The notes under the pieces: model-generated
Told to the model about the DNA's origin: nothing
What the model saw: only the letters and a program-made list of their open reading frames with translations
Databases searched by the model: none
In this document: one piece after another, positions 1 to 9,263 of the stretch
How positions within the stretch are numbered: the stretch's first letter is position 1
Layout: every line of letters starts with the position of its first letter
Made by a program: the position numbers and the translations under genes
NCBI RefSeq assembly: GCF_900111075.1
Contig: NZ_FOFZ01000001.1
Span: 496,001-560,000 of the forward strand
Source: Flavobacterium frigoris
Lineage (GTDB): Bacteria; Bacteroidota; Bacteroidia; Flavobacteriales; Flavobacteriaceae
Direction of reading: 5' to 3'
DNA: 64,000 nucleotides

Positions 1-31
1 AATAATAATACTAGATAAGAGAGATTTGAAA

Positions 32-67
32 AAGAGAAGTTACTTCATGTGGCTTCTCTTTTTTTTG
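32..67 (+). terminator. Rho-independent terminator of an upstream gene outside the window
   Basis: A perfect 8-bp stem (aagagaag / cttctctt) with a 13-nt loop is followed by a run of eight or more T on the plus strand. It lies upstream of the response regulator gene and so probably ends a plus-strand gene that lies left of the window. Confidence 0.8.
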
Positions 68-128
68 TAATATTTTTATGAAAAGACAATTTTATTAGCC
101 TTATTTTAGCATAAAATGTAGCCCAATA

Positions 129-1460
129 ATGCCGAAAATTTTATTAATTGAAGATGATATTTCATTTTGCAAACTATTAGAAAAGTTTCTAATCAAAAAC
201 AGTTATGCCGTTACTACTTCATTTTCTGCTACTGAAGCTAGAAATGCAGTAAAAAAGGAAACTTTTGACTTGGTTCTAACTGATTTGCGTTTGCCAGATG
301 ATGATGGCATTAGACTTATGACCGAAATTAAATCGGCGTTTCCTGATGTTCCGGTGATTTTAATGACTGGATACGCAGATGTTAATACTGCTGTAAAAGC
401 TATAAAAAATGGCGCTACAGATTATATTTCGAAACCATTTAATCCTGAGGAAGTATTACTTGTTATTAAAAATGCATTGGAATCTGAAGATGTTTTGGAT
501 CCAATACCAAAGAAAACGGTTAAATCTAAAACAGATTCTAAAGAAGAATTTGTCAAAGGAATTTCTAAAGCGTCTATTAAACTAGCTGAATATATAAATC
601 TGGTGAGTCCAACCGATATGTCAGTGTTAATAATTGGCGAAAGTGGTACTGGGAAAGAAATTATTGCAAAAAGTATCCATCAGCAAAGTCTTCGTAATAA
701 CAATAATTTTATAGCTGTTGATTGTGGAGCAATTCCGAAAGAACTTGCTGCAAGTGAATTCTTTGGTCATCTAAAGGGCTCTTTCACAGGCGCTATATCT
801 GATAAAATAGGCTATTTTGAAGCTGCAAATGGCGGTACAGTATTTTTAGACGAAATAGGTAATTTGTCTTATGAAAACCAAATTCAATTATTAAGAGCTT
901 TACAAGAGCGCAAGATAAAACCTGTAGGGAGCAATAAAGAAATAAAAGTAGATATCCGAATCCTGACGGCTACCAATGAAGACTTAAGGGAAGCAGTTAA
1001 GAATGGAGACTTTAGAGAAGATTTGTACCATCGAATCAATGAATTTTCTATTCATTCGCCAGCGCTGTCAGAACGGGAAGAAGATTTGATGTTGTTTGCT
1101 GAGTTTTTTCTTCAAAAAGCAAACGAACAATTAAACAAAGAAGTAATAGGTTTTTCGCCTGAAGTTGTAGCTATTTTTCAAAAATATCCATGGCCTGGTA
1201 ATTTACGAGAACTACAAAACTGTGTTAAAAGAGCTACGCTCTTAACGCAGACAGACTTTATTAAAGAGGCTGTTTTACCTATTGAATTTTTTCAAAAAAC
1301 GGAAAGTAACAGTGGTGATTTCTCATTGTCTGTAAATGAAAAAGATGCAATTGTAAATGCATTAGCTAGAACACAAAACAACAAATCTGAGGCTGCTAAA
1401 CTCCTTAAAATAACTCGTAAAACTTTGTATAATAAATTGAAATTATATGATATTAATTAA
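129..1460 (+). CDS. Sigma-54-dependent response regulator (NtrC/AtoC type)
   Basis: This is a three-part bacterial enhancer-binding protein. Residues 1-115 form a receiver domain with acidic pocket E8/D9/D10, phospho-acceptor D52, T80 and K102. Residues about 143-375 form an AAA+ ATPase with Walker A GESGTGKE at 170-177, Walker B VFLDEIG, and the sigma-54 contact loop as GSFTGA at 217-222 (Ser in place of the commoner Ala). The C-terminus carries a Fis-type helix-turn-helix (NNKSEAAKLLKITRKTLYNK). It should oligomerise on phosphorylation and open promoters held by RpoN, which is encoded at 22.3-23.8 kb. Its 3' end overlaps the convergent hybrid kinase by 8 bp, and that kinase is the obvious candidate partner. 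Target genes cannot be read from the sequence. Confidence 0.95.
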   Translation: MPKILLIEDDISFCKLLEKFLIKNSYAVTTSFSATEARNAVKKETFDLVLTDLRLPDDDGIRLMTEIKSAFPDVPVILMTGYADVNTAVKAIKNGATDYISKPFNPEEVLLVIKNALESEDVLDPIPKKTVKSKTDSKEEFVKGISKASIKLAEYINLVSPTDMSVLIIGESGTGKEIIAKSIHQQSLRNNNNFIAVDCGAIPKELAASEFFGHLKGSFTGAISDKIGYFEAANGGTVFLDEIGNLSYENQIQLLRALQERKIKPVGSNKEIKVDIRILTATNEDLREAVKNGDFREDLYHRINEFSIHSPALSEREEDLMLFAEFFLQKANEQLNKEVIGFSPEVVAIFQKYPWPGNLRELQNCVKRATLLTQTDFIKEAVLPIEFFQKTESNSGDFSLSVNEKDAIVNALARTQNNKSEAAKLLKITRKTLYNKLKLYDIN

Positions 1461-3885
1461 TTGTTTTTTCGATTGCCATGATTAGTAAATCGACATCTTG
1501 ACTTATTTTTTCAAAGAGTGTTTGTAATTTTTTTTTGTCATAATCAGTCGACTCTATATTATTTAAAATGCGGGCTATTTTTGTAGCTTCTATTTGTTTG
1601 AACATGGGAGCCATTTGATGTGCAGTAGCTTTTACCGTTTCAAAATCACTATTATTTATAGCTTCTTCTAGAATTAAAAGATTGCTTTTTGTTGATTCTA
1701 TAAACGAAAACAATACACTTTTTACAGCTACTTCATCGTTTCCTAAGAAGGATTGTAGTGATTCTAATGTAAATAATTCGTTTGGATTCTTGATAGTTTT
1801 CGCTTCTTCTTGAAAAGGGATTTCCTGTTTGCTAAATATCGCTTCTATTGTCACCAAAAGTGTTTTTGTTGAAAAAGGTTTTTTTATAACAGTTGCAAAT
1901 CCGGCTTTTTCATACATCACTAATCCTAAGTCGCTTCGACCAGTTACAGCAACAATAGGTTGGTTGATATAATTTTGGGTTTCTTGCACTGCTTTCGCAA
2001 AAGTAAAACCGTCCATAATAGGCATTTGAATGTCAGTTATAATAAGGTCAAAGGCATTATTTTTAACCGTTTTTAATGCTTCTTGGACATTGGTAAATGC
2101 TAGAACAGTATAGCTATTTTGTTTTAAAACTTCAGTACTCAGTGTTAGCAAATCTTTGTCGTCATCAACTACTATAATGGTTTTATTAGTGATTCTGTTG
2201 GTTACAATACGCGTTTCGTCTTCCGTCTTAGGAATGAGATTATCGTAATTCAACGGAAGTGTTATTTCAAAGATACTCCCTTGATTTGAACTTTCTTTTA
2301 AGCGAAGTTCACCATCTAATAAAATAATTATCTTTTTAGATATAGATAATCCTAGACCAGTTCCACCGTATTTTTTTTCTATGTTTTCATTGGCCTGAGC
2401 AAATTCCTCAAAAACTAATTCTTGGCTATCTTGCGCTATGCCTATTCCAGAATCTTCAACTGTTATAACTAGCTGTTCTTTGTTTTTTAGTATGCCGGTA
2501 TTGATTTTTATATATCCGCTTTCTGTAAATTTATAGGCATTACCTATCAAGTTTGTAAGGACTTGTTTTAATCGAAAGGGGTCGCCAATTATGGGCTTGT
2601 TTAAGTCAGGATCAAATGTAAGAATAAGTAAAATGTCTTTATTAGAAAAAACAGATTGTATGTTTTTTGAAATTTCATCAACAGTTTCAGGAAGGATAAA
2701 GCTTGTTTTCTCGATAGCAATTTTCCCAGCTTCAATTTGTGAGAAATCAAGTAAATCTTGTACTAATCGCGAAATATATTCGGATGAATTTTTAATATTT
2801 TGAGTAAAGTAAGCTTGTTTTTTTGTTAAACTAGAAGTGGATAGAAGTTCTGTATAACCAAGTATAGTGCTCAACGGCGTTTTTAAATCGTGGCTAACTG
2901 TTGAGATTAATTGTTCTCTACTTTTTAATAAATTCTTGGTTTTAAAATTAGCAACCTCTAATTGTTTCTTATACGATTGTGTTTTAGAAAAATCGCTAGT
3001 AATTAGAATAGAAAAGAAGATAGTAAGCAGCAGTCCTGTAACGGCAGCTCCAGTTACAATTTGATTGATTTTTTTAAGCGATTGCTCCTTTTCAGTATTA
3101 TTCTGAACGGAGTAAATGATAATTTCTCGTTCAATAATTCGAAGTACTTTACGGAGTTGTTCTGAGATTAAGATTTCGTTGGTAAGTAGTTTATTCTCTT
3201 GAAGATTGACGGATTCTTTCTTCTTCTCGGTCTCTTTTTTTACATTGCTAAGTAGCCTTTTTGAAGCCGATAAAATAGAGTCAGTTGCTTTTTTAGTAAG
3301 GGTGTTTGTACTATCATCAGGAATATTCTGATTGAGATAATCTACATATTTCTGTAAAACATTACGTTGATAAGTACCTAATTGTCTAGGGTTTTTAGTA
3401 AAATCGCCTAGTTCCAGTTTTCTTAAAGAAAATTCTAACTTACTTAGCTCTTCAATAGCATTGTTGACTGAAGCTTCTTCGGTTGCTTTATTTTTAATGG
3501 CTTTTAGTTGCCTTATGTTATTGTTTTTTTCAGATAGTAATATGTTTACACTATCTAATAGTTTAATCTGATAATCTGTTGAAACTAATGTTTTCAGCGA
3601 ATCAATTCTAAGAAGTAGCGAATTGCTTGCAACAATGTAATTCTTAAAGTCAACTTCAGCATTTGTTTGGATTGTCTTTCGAGCTAAACTTTCTGTTTTG
3701 TAGACGTTAGTAAAGAGTTTAGTAACCTTTAAAATCTTACTTTTTTCAAAGGCAATCTTTTTTTCAATATTGGTGTAAGCAACATTTTCAGAATATAAAA
3801 TCCACCCCACACTAACCACTAACGCCGCCAGGGCAAGGTAACTAATTAAAACTTTTACAGGAATATTACTGTTCTTATTTCCCAT
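1453..3885 (-). CDS. Hybrid sensor histidine kinase with receiver and Hpt domains
   Basis: An 810-residue membrane kinase. A membrane segment near residues 12-30 is followed by a long, charged, helical extracytoplasmic region (about 40-265) without a recognisable ligand fold, then a second membrane segment near 275-300. The cytoplasmic part has a HisKA dimerisation domain with phospho-acceptor H332 in SHDLKTPLS, a HATPase_c domain (DSGIGI and GGTGLGLS boxes), a receiver domain with D618 in ITDIQMPIMDG, and a C-terminal histidine phosphotransfer domain with H756 in ATAHQMAP. This gives a full His-Asp-His relay in one chain that can pass phosphate to a separate regulator. The convergent sigma-54 activator overlapping its 3' end is the likely acceptor, although they cannot share a transcript. 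The signal sensed is unknown. Confidence 0.93.
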   Translation of the reverse strand: MGNKNSNIPVKVLISYLALAALVVSVGWILYSENVAYTNIEKKIAFEKSKILKVTKLFTNVYKTESLARKTIQTNAEVDFKNYIVASNSLLLRIDSLKTLVSTDYQIKLLDSVNILLSEKNNNIRQLKAIKNKATEEASVNNAIEELSKLEFSLRKLELGDFTKNPRQLGTYQRNVLQKYVDYLNQNIPDDSTNTLTKKATDSILSASKRLLSNVKKETEKKKESVNLQENKLLTNEILISEQLRKVLRIIEREIIIYSVQNNTEKEQSLKKINQIVTGAAVTGLLLTIFFSILITSDFSKTQSYKKQLEVANFKTKNLLKSREQLISTVSHDLKTPLSTILGYTELLSTSSLTKKQAYFTQNIKNSSEYISRLVQDLLDFSQIEAGKIAIEKTSFILPETVDEISKNIQSVFSNKDILLILTFDPDLNKPIIGDPFRLKQVLTNLIGNAYKFTESGYIKINTGILKNKEQLVITVEDSGIGIAQDSQELVFEEFAQANENIEKKYGGTGLGLSISKKIIILLDGELRLKESSNQGSIFEITLPLNYDNLIPKTEDETRIVTNRITNKTIIVVDDDKDLLTLSTEVLKQNSYTVLAFTNVQEALKTVKNNAFDLIITDIQMPIMDGFTFAKAVQETQNYINQPIVAVTGRSDLGLVMYEKAGFATVIKKPFSTKTLLVTIEAIFSKQEIPFQEEAKTIKNPNELFTLESLQSFLGNDEVAVKSVLFSFIESTKSNLLILEEAINNSDFETVKATAHQMAPMFKQIEATKIARILNNIESTDYDKKKLQTLFEKISQDVDLLIMAIEKTIN

Positions 3886-4065
3886 TTTTTAGAATTAGGG
3901 TGGGTAGGTTTAGATAGTATTATTTTATTTCCTTTAACTATTTAAAGAATGCGCTAACCTTATACTCTCTTTGTCTTGTAATGATTAAGATAAGAGAGTT
4001 TTGGTTATTCGTTAAATGTATCGGGTTAAAATTGTTTGTATTTTATGTGCAGTTTGTATTGTAAA

Positions 4066-5262
4066 TTAAACACCTATTTTTTTGGAAATATCAGCAGGAA
4101 TTCCAGATTTGTTTACCATGAAAGAGGTTGTTTTATATTTAACAAAATTCTTGCTTACATATAAATACCCTTTGTAGTCATTTGTAGCTCCCCAAGAATT
4201 TTTAACTATATAGTATTCTTTTCCAGTTTGATCTTTCGCAAGTCCTACAATATGCATAGCATGATCATCAGTAGTCTGGTAGTTGTCAAAAGCTTTTTGA
4301 CGCATCTCTTCAGTTACTTCTAGTTCTTGTTTAGGACCATTAAACATATTCTCTTTTTCCTCTGTTGTCATATCCTCAAACTTTTTTGTGGGAATATAAG
4401 CAACGCCATTTTTCCAACTAAAGCTTTTCTCGCTGACATCAGTTGCCCAAGCGACCGTGTATCCATTTTTTAATGCATTGTCGATGATAGTTGTCATATC
4501 ATTCATTTTTACATTATACACTAAATCAAATGACCAGTTGTCTGGAACCATCATCATTGTTTTTGCATAATAAGGCTCAGTTGAATAGGAAGCAAATTCA
4601 ATATATTCATCAGGGTTAATCCCTACAACTTCTTTTGCAAAAGTTTGAGGCGTGTAATTCTTTCCTTTATAGTCAAAGTTTTGCGGAACCTCTCCAAGAT
4701 ATGAATCGATAACTGCTGCATATGCTTTTTCCCAGTTTGGAGTAAGTTCTCCATTAGGATTTTTTACAACTGCTTTCAATAACGCTTCAGTTAAACTTGC
4801 CATTTCGGCAAATTTGTTTTTTGTGGTGCCGTAATTCAATCCGCTATAAACTGATTGGGGAACAGCTCCATATTTTCTGAACATATTAGTTACATCATGC
4901 AATTCTCCACCGTCTCCAAGAGTCACAGCTCCATGCATGCGTACATAGTTTTTACCTTTTTCTACGTAGGCATTTCGCGCCGAAAAAACTTGGGAAAGTT
5001 CAACGGGTTGTTTTCCTAATCGAATCATTTCTGACTCTAAATAAGAATTGGTAGAATAGCTCCAGCACGTTCCTGATGAACCTTGGTTCTTTATGGAAGT
5101 ATTAGCAAGATTGATTACGTCTGTAAATTTGAAACTTTCGACGCTTTTTGCGCTGGCATTTACTTTTAATGAATTCACCAGTCCATCTTGGGCTGAGATC
5201 GTGGTCATGCCCAACAAGAATGCTAAGGCAATGAACAAGCTTTTGCTTTGAAATTTATACAT
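4066..5262 (-). CDS. Exported C1-family cysteine aminopeptidase (bleomycin hydrolase/PepC-like)
   Basis: A papain-fold peptidase of 398 residues. The catalytic cysteine is C66 in GSSGTCWSYS, the histidine is H334 in DDHAMHIVG and the asparagine is N355 in VKNSWG; the Gln of the oxyanion hole is at about residue 60. This order and spacing match the C1B (bleomycin hydrolase) group. An N-terminal signal peptide ends near SAQ (residue 25), so the protein is exported, probably to the periplasm, unlike cytosolic PepC. It lies upstream of nothing co-directional within 170 bp and downstream of an exported S9 peptidase on the same strand, about 85 bp apart. The two may together degrade imported peptides, which is inference. 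Confidence 0.9.
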   Translation of the reverse strand: MYKFQSKSLFIALAFLLGMTTISAQDGLVNSLKVNASAKSVESFKFTDVINLANTSIKNQGSSGTCWSYSTNSYLESEMIRLGKQPVELSQVFSARNAYVEKGKNYVRMHGAVTLGDGGELHDVTNMFRKYGAVPQSVYSGLNYGTTKNKFAEMASLTEALLKAVVKNPNGELTPNWEKAYAAVIDSYLGEVPQNFDYKGKNYTPQTFAKEVVGINPDEYIEFASYSTEPYYAKTMMMVPDNWSFDLVYNVKMNDMTTIIDNALKNGYTVAWATDVSEKSFSWKNGVAYIPTKKFEDMTTEEKENMFNGPKQELEVTEEMRQKAFDNYQTTDDHAMHIVGLAKDQTGKEYYIVKNSWGATNDYKGYLYVSKNFVKYKTTSFMVNKSGIPADISKKIGV

Positions 5263-5346
5263 TTATTGTTATTTAGATTTTATTATTTGTTTGGCAAAAG
5301 TTAAAATTGTTACATAATCCAGTTGACTTTAACACCTGTGATTGCG

Positions 5347-7248
5347 TTACAAAGTTTCTTTAAGCCATTTGAAAAATTCTTTTTGCCAAACTTGGGCATT
5401 CTGTGGTTTTAAGACCCAATGATTTTCTTCTGGAAAATATAAAAATCTGCTTTTTATTCCACGCAATTGTGCAGCTTGAAAAGCTTCTTGGCCTTGTCCT
5501 ATCGGCACACGGAAATCTTTTCCTCCTTGGATAATGAGGATTGGAGTATTCCATTTTTCTACTAAATTAATAGGGTTGAAGGTGGTATAGGTTTTTTGAG
5601 CTATAGCGTTATCTTTTTCCCAATACGGGCCGCCAAAATCCCAGTTGCTGAAGAAAACTTCTTCAGTTGTGCCAAACATGCTTTGCGTATTGAAAACCCC
5701 ATCATGAGCTATGAATGTTTTAAACCGATTATTGTGTATTCCGGCCAAGTAAAATGCCGAATAGCCACCATAACTTGCGCCAACGCAACCTAAACGAGTT
5801 TTGTCAACATAACTTTCTTTAGCTACATCATCAATAGTCGAAAGGTAATCGTCCATTACCTGTCCGCCCCAGTCTTTGCTAATTTGTTCATTCCATTCTA
5901 CTCCATGTCCTGGCATTCCACGACGATTGGGTGCTACAACAATATAGCCATTGGCTGCCATTAATTGAAAATTCCAACGGAAAGAATAGAATTGTGTCAA
6001 TGCACTTTGTGGACCTCCTTGACAATATAAAAGTGTTGGATATTTTTTTGTAGCATCAAAATTGGGCGGCAGAATTACCCACACTAACATTTTCTTACCA
6101 TCAGTTGTGGTTACATATCTTCTTTCTGTTTTGCTTAACGCCAATGAATCGTAAATTGCTGAATTTACATTGGTGATTTTTTTCCAAGTGTTTTTCTTTA
6201 GATCGAAAGAAAAAATCTCCGAAGCATGGTTCATATCTGCTCTTGTAACAAGAATGCTGTTACCCGAAAATCCAATCAAGTCGTTTACATCAAAATCTCC
6301 TTTTGTAATCTGTTGCACAGTTATTGCAATTCTAGTCATTCCAGGAAAATTCACTTCAAATAGTTGTTTTGTTCCATCAATTGCAGCGGTAAAATAGACT
6401 TTGCTACCATCTTTGCTCCAAATAAAACTATCAACTGTACCATCCCAATTAGAGGTAAGATTCATTTTTATGCCTTTAAAATCAACAATGATGTCATTTT
6501 TATCAGCTTCATAGCCTTCGCGTTTCATTTGTAACCAAGTCAGGTTTCCAGAAGGAGAAAATTGAGGAGCGACATCATATCCTAGATTGTCTTCCGTTTT
6601 ATTAGTAGTCAATCCAGTCTCTAAGCTGTATTCATAAATATTGGTGTTGGTCGAAATGGCATACTGAGTTCCCGCCTTTTTCTTGCTTACATAAATAATT
6701 TTTTTACTATCTGGTGACCAGATGTAATCTTCATCTCCGCCGAAAGGCTTTTGTGGACTGTCAAAATTTTCTTTGCCCATGATGTCAGTTCCCACTGCTC
6801 CGTCTGTGTTTTCTTTGTAAAGAACATGGTTAAATTTTCCTTCGTTCCAAGTATCCCAGTGGCGGTAGTCTAAACCATCGTAGATTTGTGCTTCAGATTT
6901 TTCTAGGTCAGGATAGAAATCTTTCCCAAGAACATTGCTGATTTTCACCTCTTCATTATAGACAAGGTACTTCCCGTCTGGCGAAATATTTTTATCTTTT
7001 ACTAAATCTTTTGTTTCCTTAACTTCAGTTGGAATTCCACCATTTATAGGAATGATGTAAAATTTTGAATTAGACTTGTTTTCTTCAATAGAAGGAGTAG
7101 TTACTTTGTAAACTACATTTTTAGTGTCTTTAGAAATACCTAAGGAGCTCACTCGCCCCAGTTTCCATAGGGTTTCAGGTGACATTACGTTTTGGGCCAT
7201 TGCACTTAAACTCATCATGGTTAGTGTTGTAAGAAGTATTTTTTTCAT
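5347..7248 (-). CDS. Exported S9-family prolyl oligopeptidase-type serine peptidase
   Basis: A 633-residue protein with a signal peptide (cleavage after about AMA, residue 18). An N-terminal beta-propeller region (about 30-370) has repeated SPDGKYLVY/SPDSKKIIY-type strands. The C-terminal alpha/beta-hydrolase domain carries the triad S492 in GASYGGY, D578 in GGKDFRVP and H610 in EENHWV. The architecture matches dipeptidyl or acylaminoacyl peptidases of the S9B/S9C groups, which release short peptides from oligopeptides. Length is normal for the family. It is transcribed toward the C1 peptidase gene, which may be its operon partner. Exact cleavage specificity cannot be told from the sequence. 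Confidence 0.93.
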   Translation of the reverse strand: MKKILLTTLTMMSLSAMAQNVMSPETLWKLGRVSSLGISKDTKNVVYKVTTPSIEENKSNSKFYIIPINGGIPTEVKETKDLVKDKNISPDGKYLVYNEEVKISNVLGKDFYPDLEKSEAQIYDGLDYRHWDTWNEGKFNHVLYKENTDGAVGTDIMGKENFDSPQKPFGGDEDYIWSPDSKKIIYVSKKKAGTQYAISTNTNIYEYSLETGLTTNKTEDNLGYDVAPQFSPSGNLTWLQMKREGYEADKNDIIVDFKGIKMNLTSNWDGTVDSFIWSKDGSKVYFTAAIDGTKQLFEVNFPGMTRIAITVQQITKGDFDVNDLIGFSGNSILVTRADMNHASEIFSFDLKKNTWKKITNVNSAIYDSLALSKTERRYVTTTDGKKMLVWVILPPNFDATKKYPTLLYCQGGPQSALTQFYSFRWNFQLMAANGYIVVAPNRRGMPGHGVEWNEQISKDWGGQVMDDYLSTIDDVAKESYVDKTRLGCVGASYGGYSAFYLAGIHNNRFKTFIAHDGVFNTQSMFGTTEEVFFSNWDFGGPYWEKDNAIAQKTYTTFNPINLVEKWNTPILIIQGGKDFRVPIGQGQEAFQAAQLRGIKSRFLYFPEENHWVLKPQNAQVWQKEFFKWLKETL

Positions 7249-7404
7249 AAAATGAATAGTATAATTTAAAGTTCTAAATTACGAAAATATTCTAAAAATA
7301 CGCAGTGGATTATGTTAACTCTTTTCGACAATCATTATTGTAAAAAATGAGTTTTCATGCCGGTTTACTTGACTAAAAATATTATTTTTATAAAAATTTT
7401 TCAG

Positions 7405-8517
7405 ATGCAGTTAAGTTATTGGGAGTTAAAAAATTGGTTTACAAAGGTTGATTATACGGTGGTTGGTAGCGGAATTGTTGGGCTACATGCTGCTTTACGT
7501 TTGCGCGAAAAATACCCAGATAGTAAAATACTGGTGCTGGAAAAAGGGATGTTACCTCATGGTGCGAGTACTAAAAATGCTGGCTTTGCTTGCTTCGGAA
7601 GTATTTCTGAAATTATTGACGACTTAAAATCTCATTCGGCGGAGGAAGTTTTTCAATTGGTTACAAAACGCTGGGAAGGACTGCGATTGTTACGCAAGCG
7701 TCTTGGCGATGAAGCCATAGATTTCAAACCTTATGGAGGCTATGAATTGTTTTTAAAGGAAGATGAAAGTTGCTATGAAGAGTGTGTGAATAAATTACCG
7801 TTTATAAATGAGATTCTAAAACCTCTTTTTAGATCGGATGTGTTTGCCAAAGAATTAGATCGTTTTGGTTTTAATGGTATTCGAGAGCATTTAATTTTCA
7901 ATCCTTTTGAAGCGCAGATTGATACTGGGAGTATGATGCAAGAGTTACTAAAACAGGCTGTATCCAATAATATCTTGATTTTAAATCAGCAGACAGTTAC
8001 TTCGTTTTTAGATAAAGGAACTGATGTTGAAGTTGTACTGAGTGATTTTAGTTTCAGGTCAAAAAAAGTACTCTTTGCTACAAATGGTTTCTCAAATGAA
8101 TTAACGAATGGCGCTGTAAGACCAGCCAGAGCACAGGTTTTAATTACAGAACCAATTGAAAACCTCGATATCAAGGGGACTTTTCATTTGGATCGTGGCT
8201 ACTATTATTTTAGAAACATTGGTGACCGAATATTATTAGGTGGCGGTCGGAATTTAGATTTTGATGCTGAAAACACAACGGAATTTGCTCAAACAGAAAT
8301 TGTGCGAAATAAGTTGGAGCAATTATTAAAAGAAGTAATTTTACCCAATCAAAAGTATGAAATCGCCCATCGTTGGAGCGGTATCATGGGTATTGGCAAC
8401 AGCAAGAATCCTATCGTTTCGCAATTGTCTGAAAATGTCTATTGTGGCGTGAGACTTGGCGGAATGGGAGTAGCGATTGGAAGTTTAGTAGGAACAGAAT
8501 TAGCAGATTTAGTGTAA
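7405..8517 (+). CDS. FAD-dependent oxidoreductase of the DAO (glycine oxidase-like) family
   Basis: The N-terminus has a dinucleotide-binding Rossmann motif VVGSGIVGLHAAL followed by a glutamate (VLEKG) that would bind FAD ribose. Further on are GASTKNAGFACFG, typical of D-amino-acid-oxidase-like enzymes, and a C-terminal FAD-closing segment GVRLGGMGVAIGS. I place the start at 7405 (MQLSYWELKNWF). The open frame extends 16 codons further to 7357, but those residues (MPVYLTKNIIFIKIFQ) look like translated AT-rich leader. The product is about 370 residues and has no signal peptide. The substrate is unknown; amines or amino acids are usual for the family. Its stop overlaps the mtgA start (TAATG), so the two are translationally coupled. 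Confidence 0.88.
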   Translation: MQLSYWELKNWFTKVDYTVVGSGIVGLHAALRLREKYPDSKILVLEKGMLPHGASTKNAGFACFGSISEIIDDLKSHSAEEVFQLVTKRWEGLRLLRKRLGDEAIDFKPYGGYELFLKEDESCYEECVNKLPFINEILKPLFRSDVFAKELDRFGFNGIREHLIFNPFEAQIDTGSMMQELLKQAVSNNILILNQQTVTSFLDKGTDVEVVLSDFSFRSKKVLFATNGFSNELTNGAVRPARAQVLITEPIENLDIKGTFHLDRGYYYFRNIGDRILLGGGRNLDFDAENTTEFAQTEIVRNKLEQLLKEVILPNQKYEIAHRWSGIMGIGNSKNPIVSQLSENVYCGVRLGGMGVAIGSLVGTELADLV

Positions 8518-9260
8518 TGGCAACAAAAATAACTCGAAAGAAACCGACAAAAAAACCGGTAAAAAAAGAAACCCGTAGTTTTATGAATATAGTAAGTCGG
8601 CTTTTGTTTAAAGTGGCATTGTGGTTCTTTGGAATCTCTTTGTTTTTTGTGGTGCTTTATAAATTTGTTCCCGTTCCGTTTACTCCTTTGATGGTGATAC
8701 GTACTATTGAGAATAGCGCTGATAAAAAAGAAAACTCATTCAGCCATGATTGGGAGCCTATCGAGAATATTTCTATCAACTTACAGAAAGCAGTTATTGC
8801 CAGCGAAGACGGAAGTTTTCTTGTTCATAATGGATTTGATTTCAAAGCGATGCAAAAAGCATACAAGGGGAATGAACGGGGTCGAAAAATTAAAGGAGGA
8901 AGTACCATATCGCAACAAACTGCCAAAAATGTATTTCTATGGCAGGGGCGTAGTTACTTAAGGAAAGGATTAGAAGCCTACTTCACGGTTCTTATAGAAT
9001 TTATCTGGGGTAAAGAGCGTATCATGGAAGTATATTTAAACAGTATCGAAATGGGAAATGGAGTTTATGGCGCACAAGCAGCGGCTGAACATTGGTATAG
9101 AAAAGATGCCAAAGATTTGACGCCCATTCAAGCTGCAGGAATAGCAGCGATTTTGCCTAATCCCAGAAAATTTACAGCAACTAGTTCGTCGTCCTATATC
9201 AATAATAGGAAAACAAAAATTATGCGGGTGATGCGTACGGTAGGGAAAATAAAATACTAA
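8517..9260 (+). CDS. mtgA: Monofunctional biosynthetic peptidoglycan transglycosylase
   Basis: A GT51 glycosyltransferase of 247 residues that polymerises lipid II into glycan strands in the periplasm. A basic cytoplasmic tail rich in Lys/Arg is followed by one membrane anchor (about residues 30-55). The catalytic domain contains ASEDGSFLVHNGFD with the conserved glutamate, GGSTISQQTAKNVFLW, and a run including EVYLNSIEMGNGVYG and AAEHWY. There is no transpeptidase domain. The start at 8517 is chosen because it overlaps the previous stop as TAATG; a longer frame from 8442 would run inside the oxidoreductase gene. The next gene begins 3 bp downstream, so this is the middle of a compact three-gene run. 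Confidence 0.95.
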   Translation: MATKITRKKPTKKPVKKETRSFMNIVSRLLFKVALWFFGISLFFVVLYKFVPVPFTPLMVIRTIENSADKKENSFSHDWEPIENISINLQKAVIASEDGSFLVHNGFDFKAMQKAYKGNERGRKIKGGSTISQQTAKNVFLWQGRSYLRKGLEAYFTVLIEFIWGKERIMEVYLNSIEMGNGVYGAQAAAEHWYRKDAKDLTPIQAAGIAAILPNPRKFTATSSSSYINNRKTKIMRVMRTVGKIKY

Positions 9261-9263
9261 AAC

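Noticed and set aside
3964..3999. actctct / agagagt stem as a terminator of the C1 peptidase gene
   Set aside because: The arms are only 7 bp, the loop is long and no T run follows on the minus strand.
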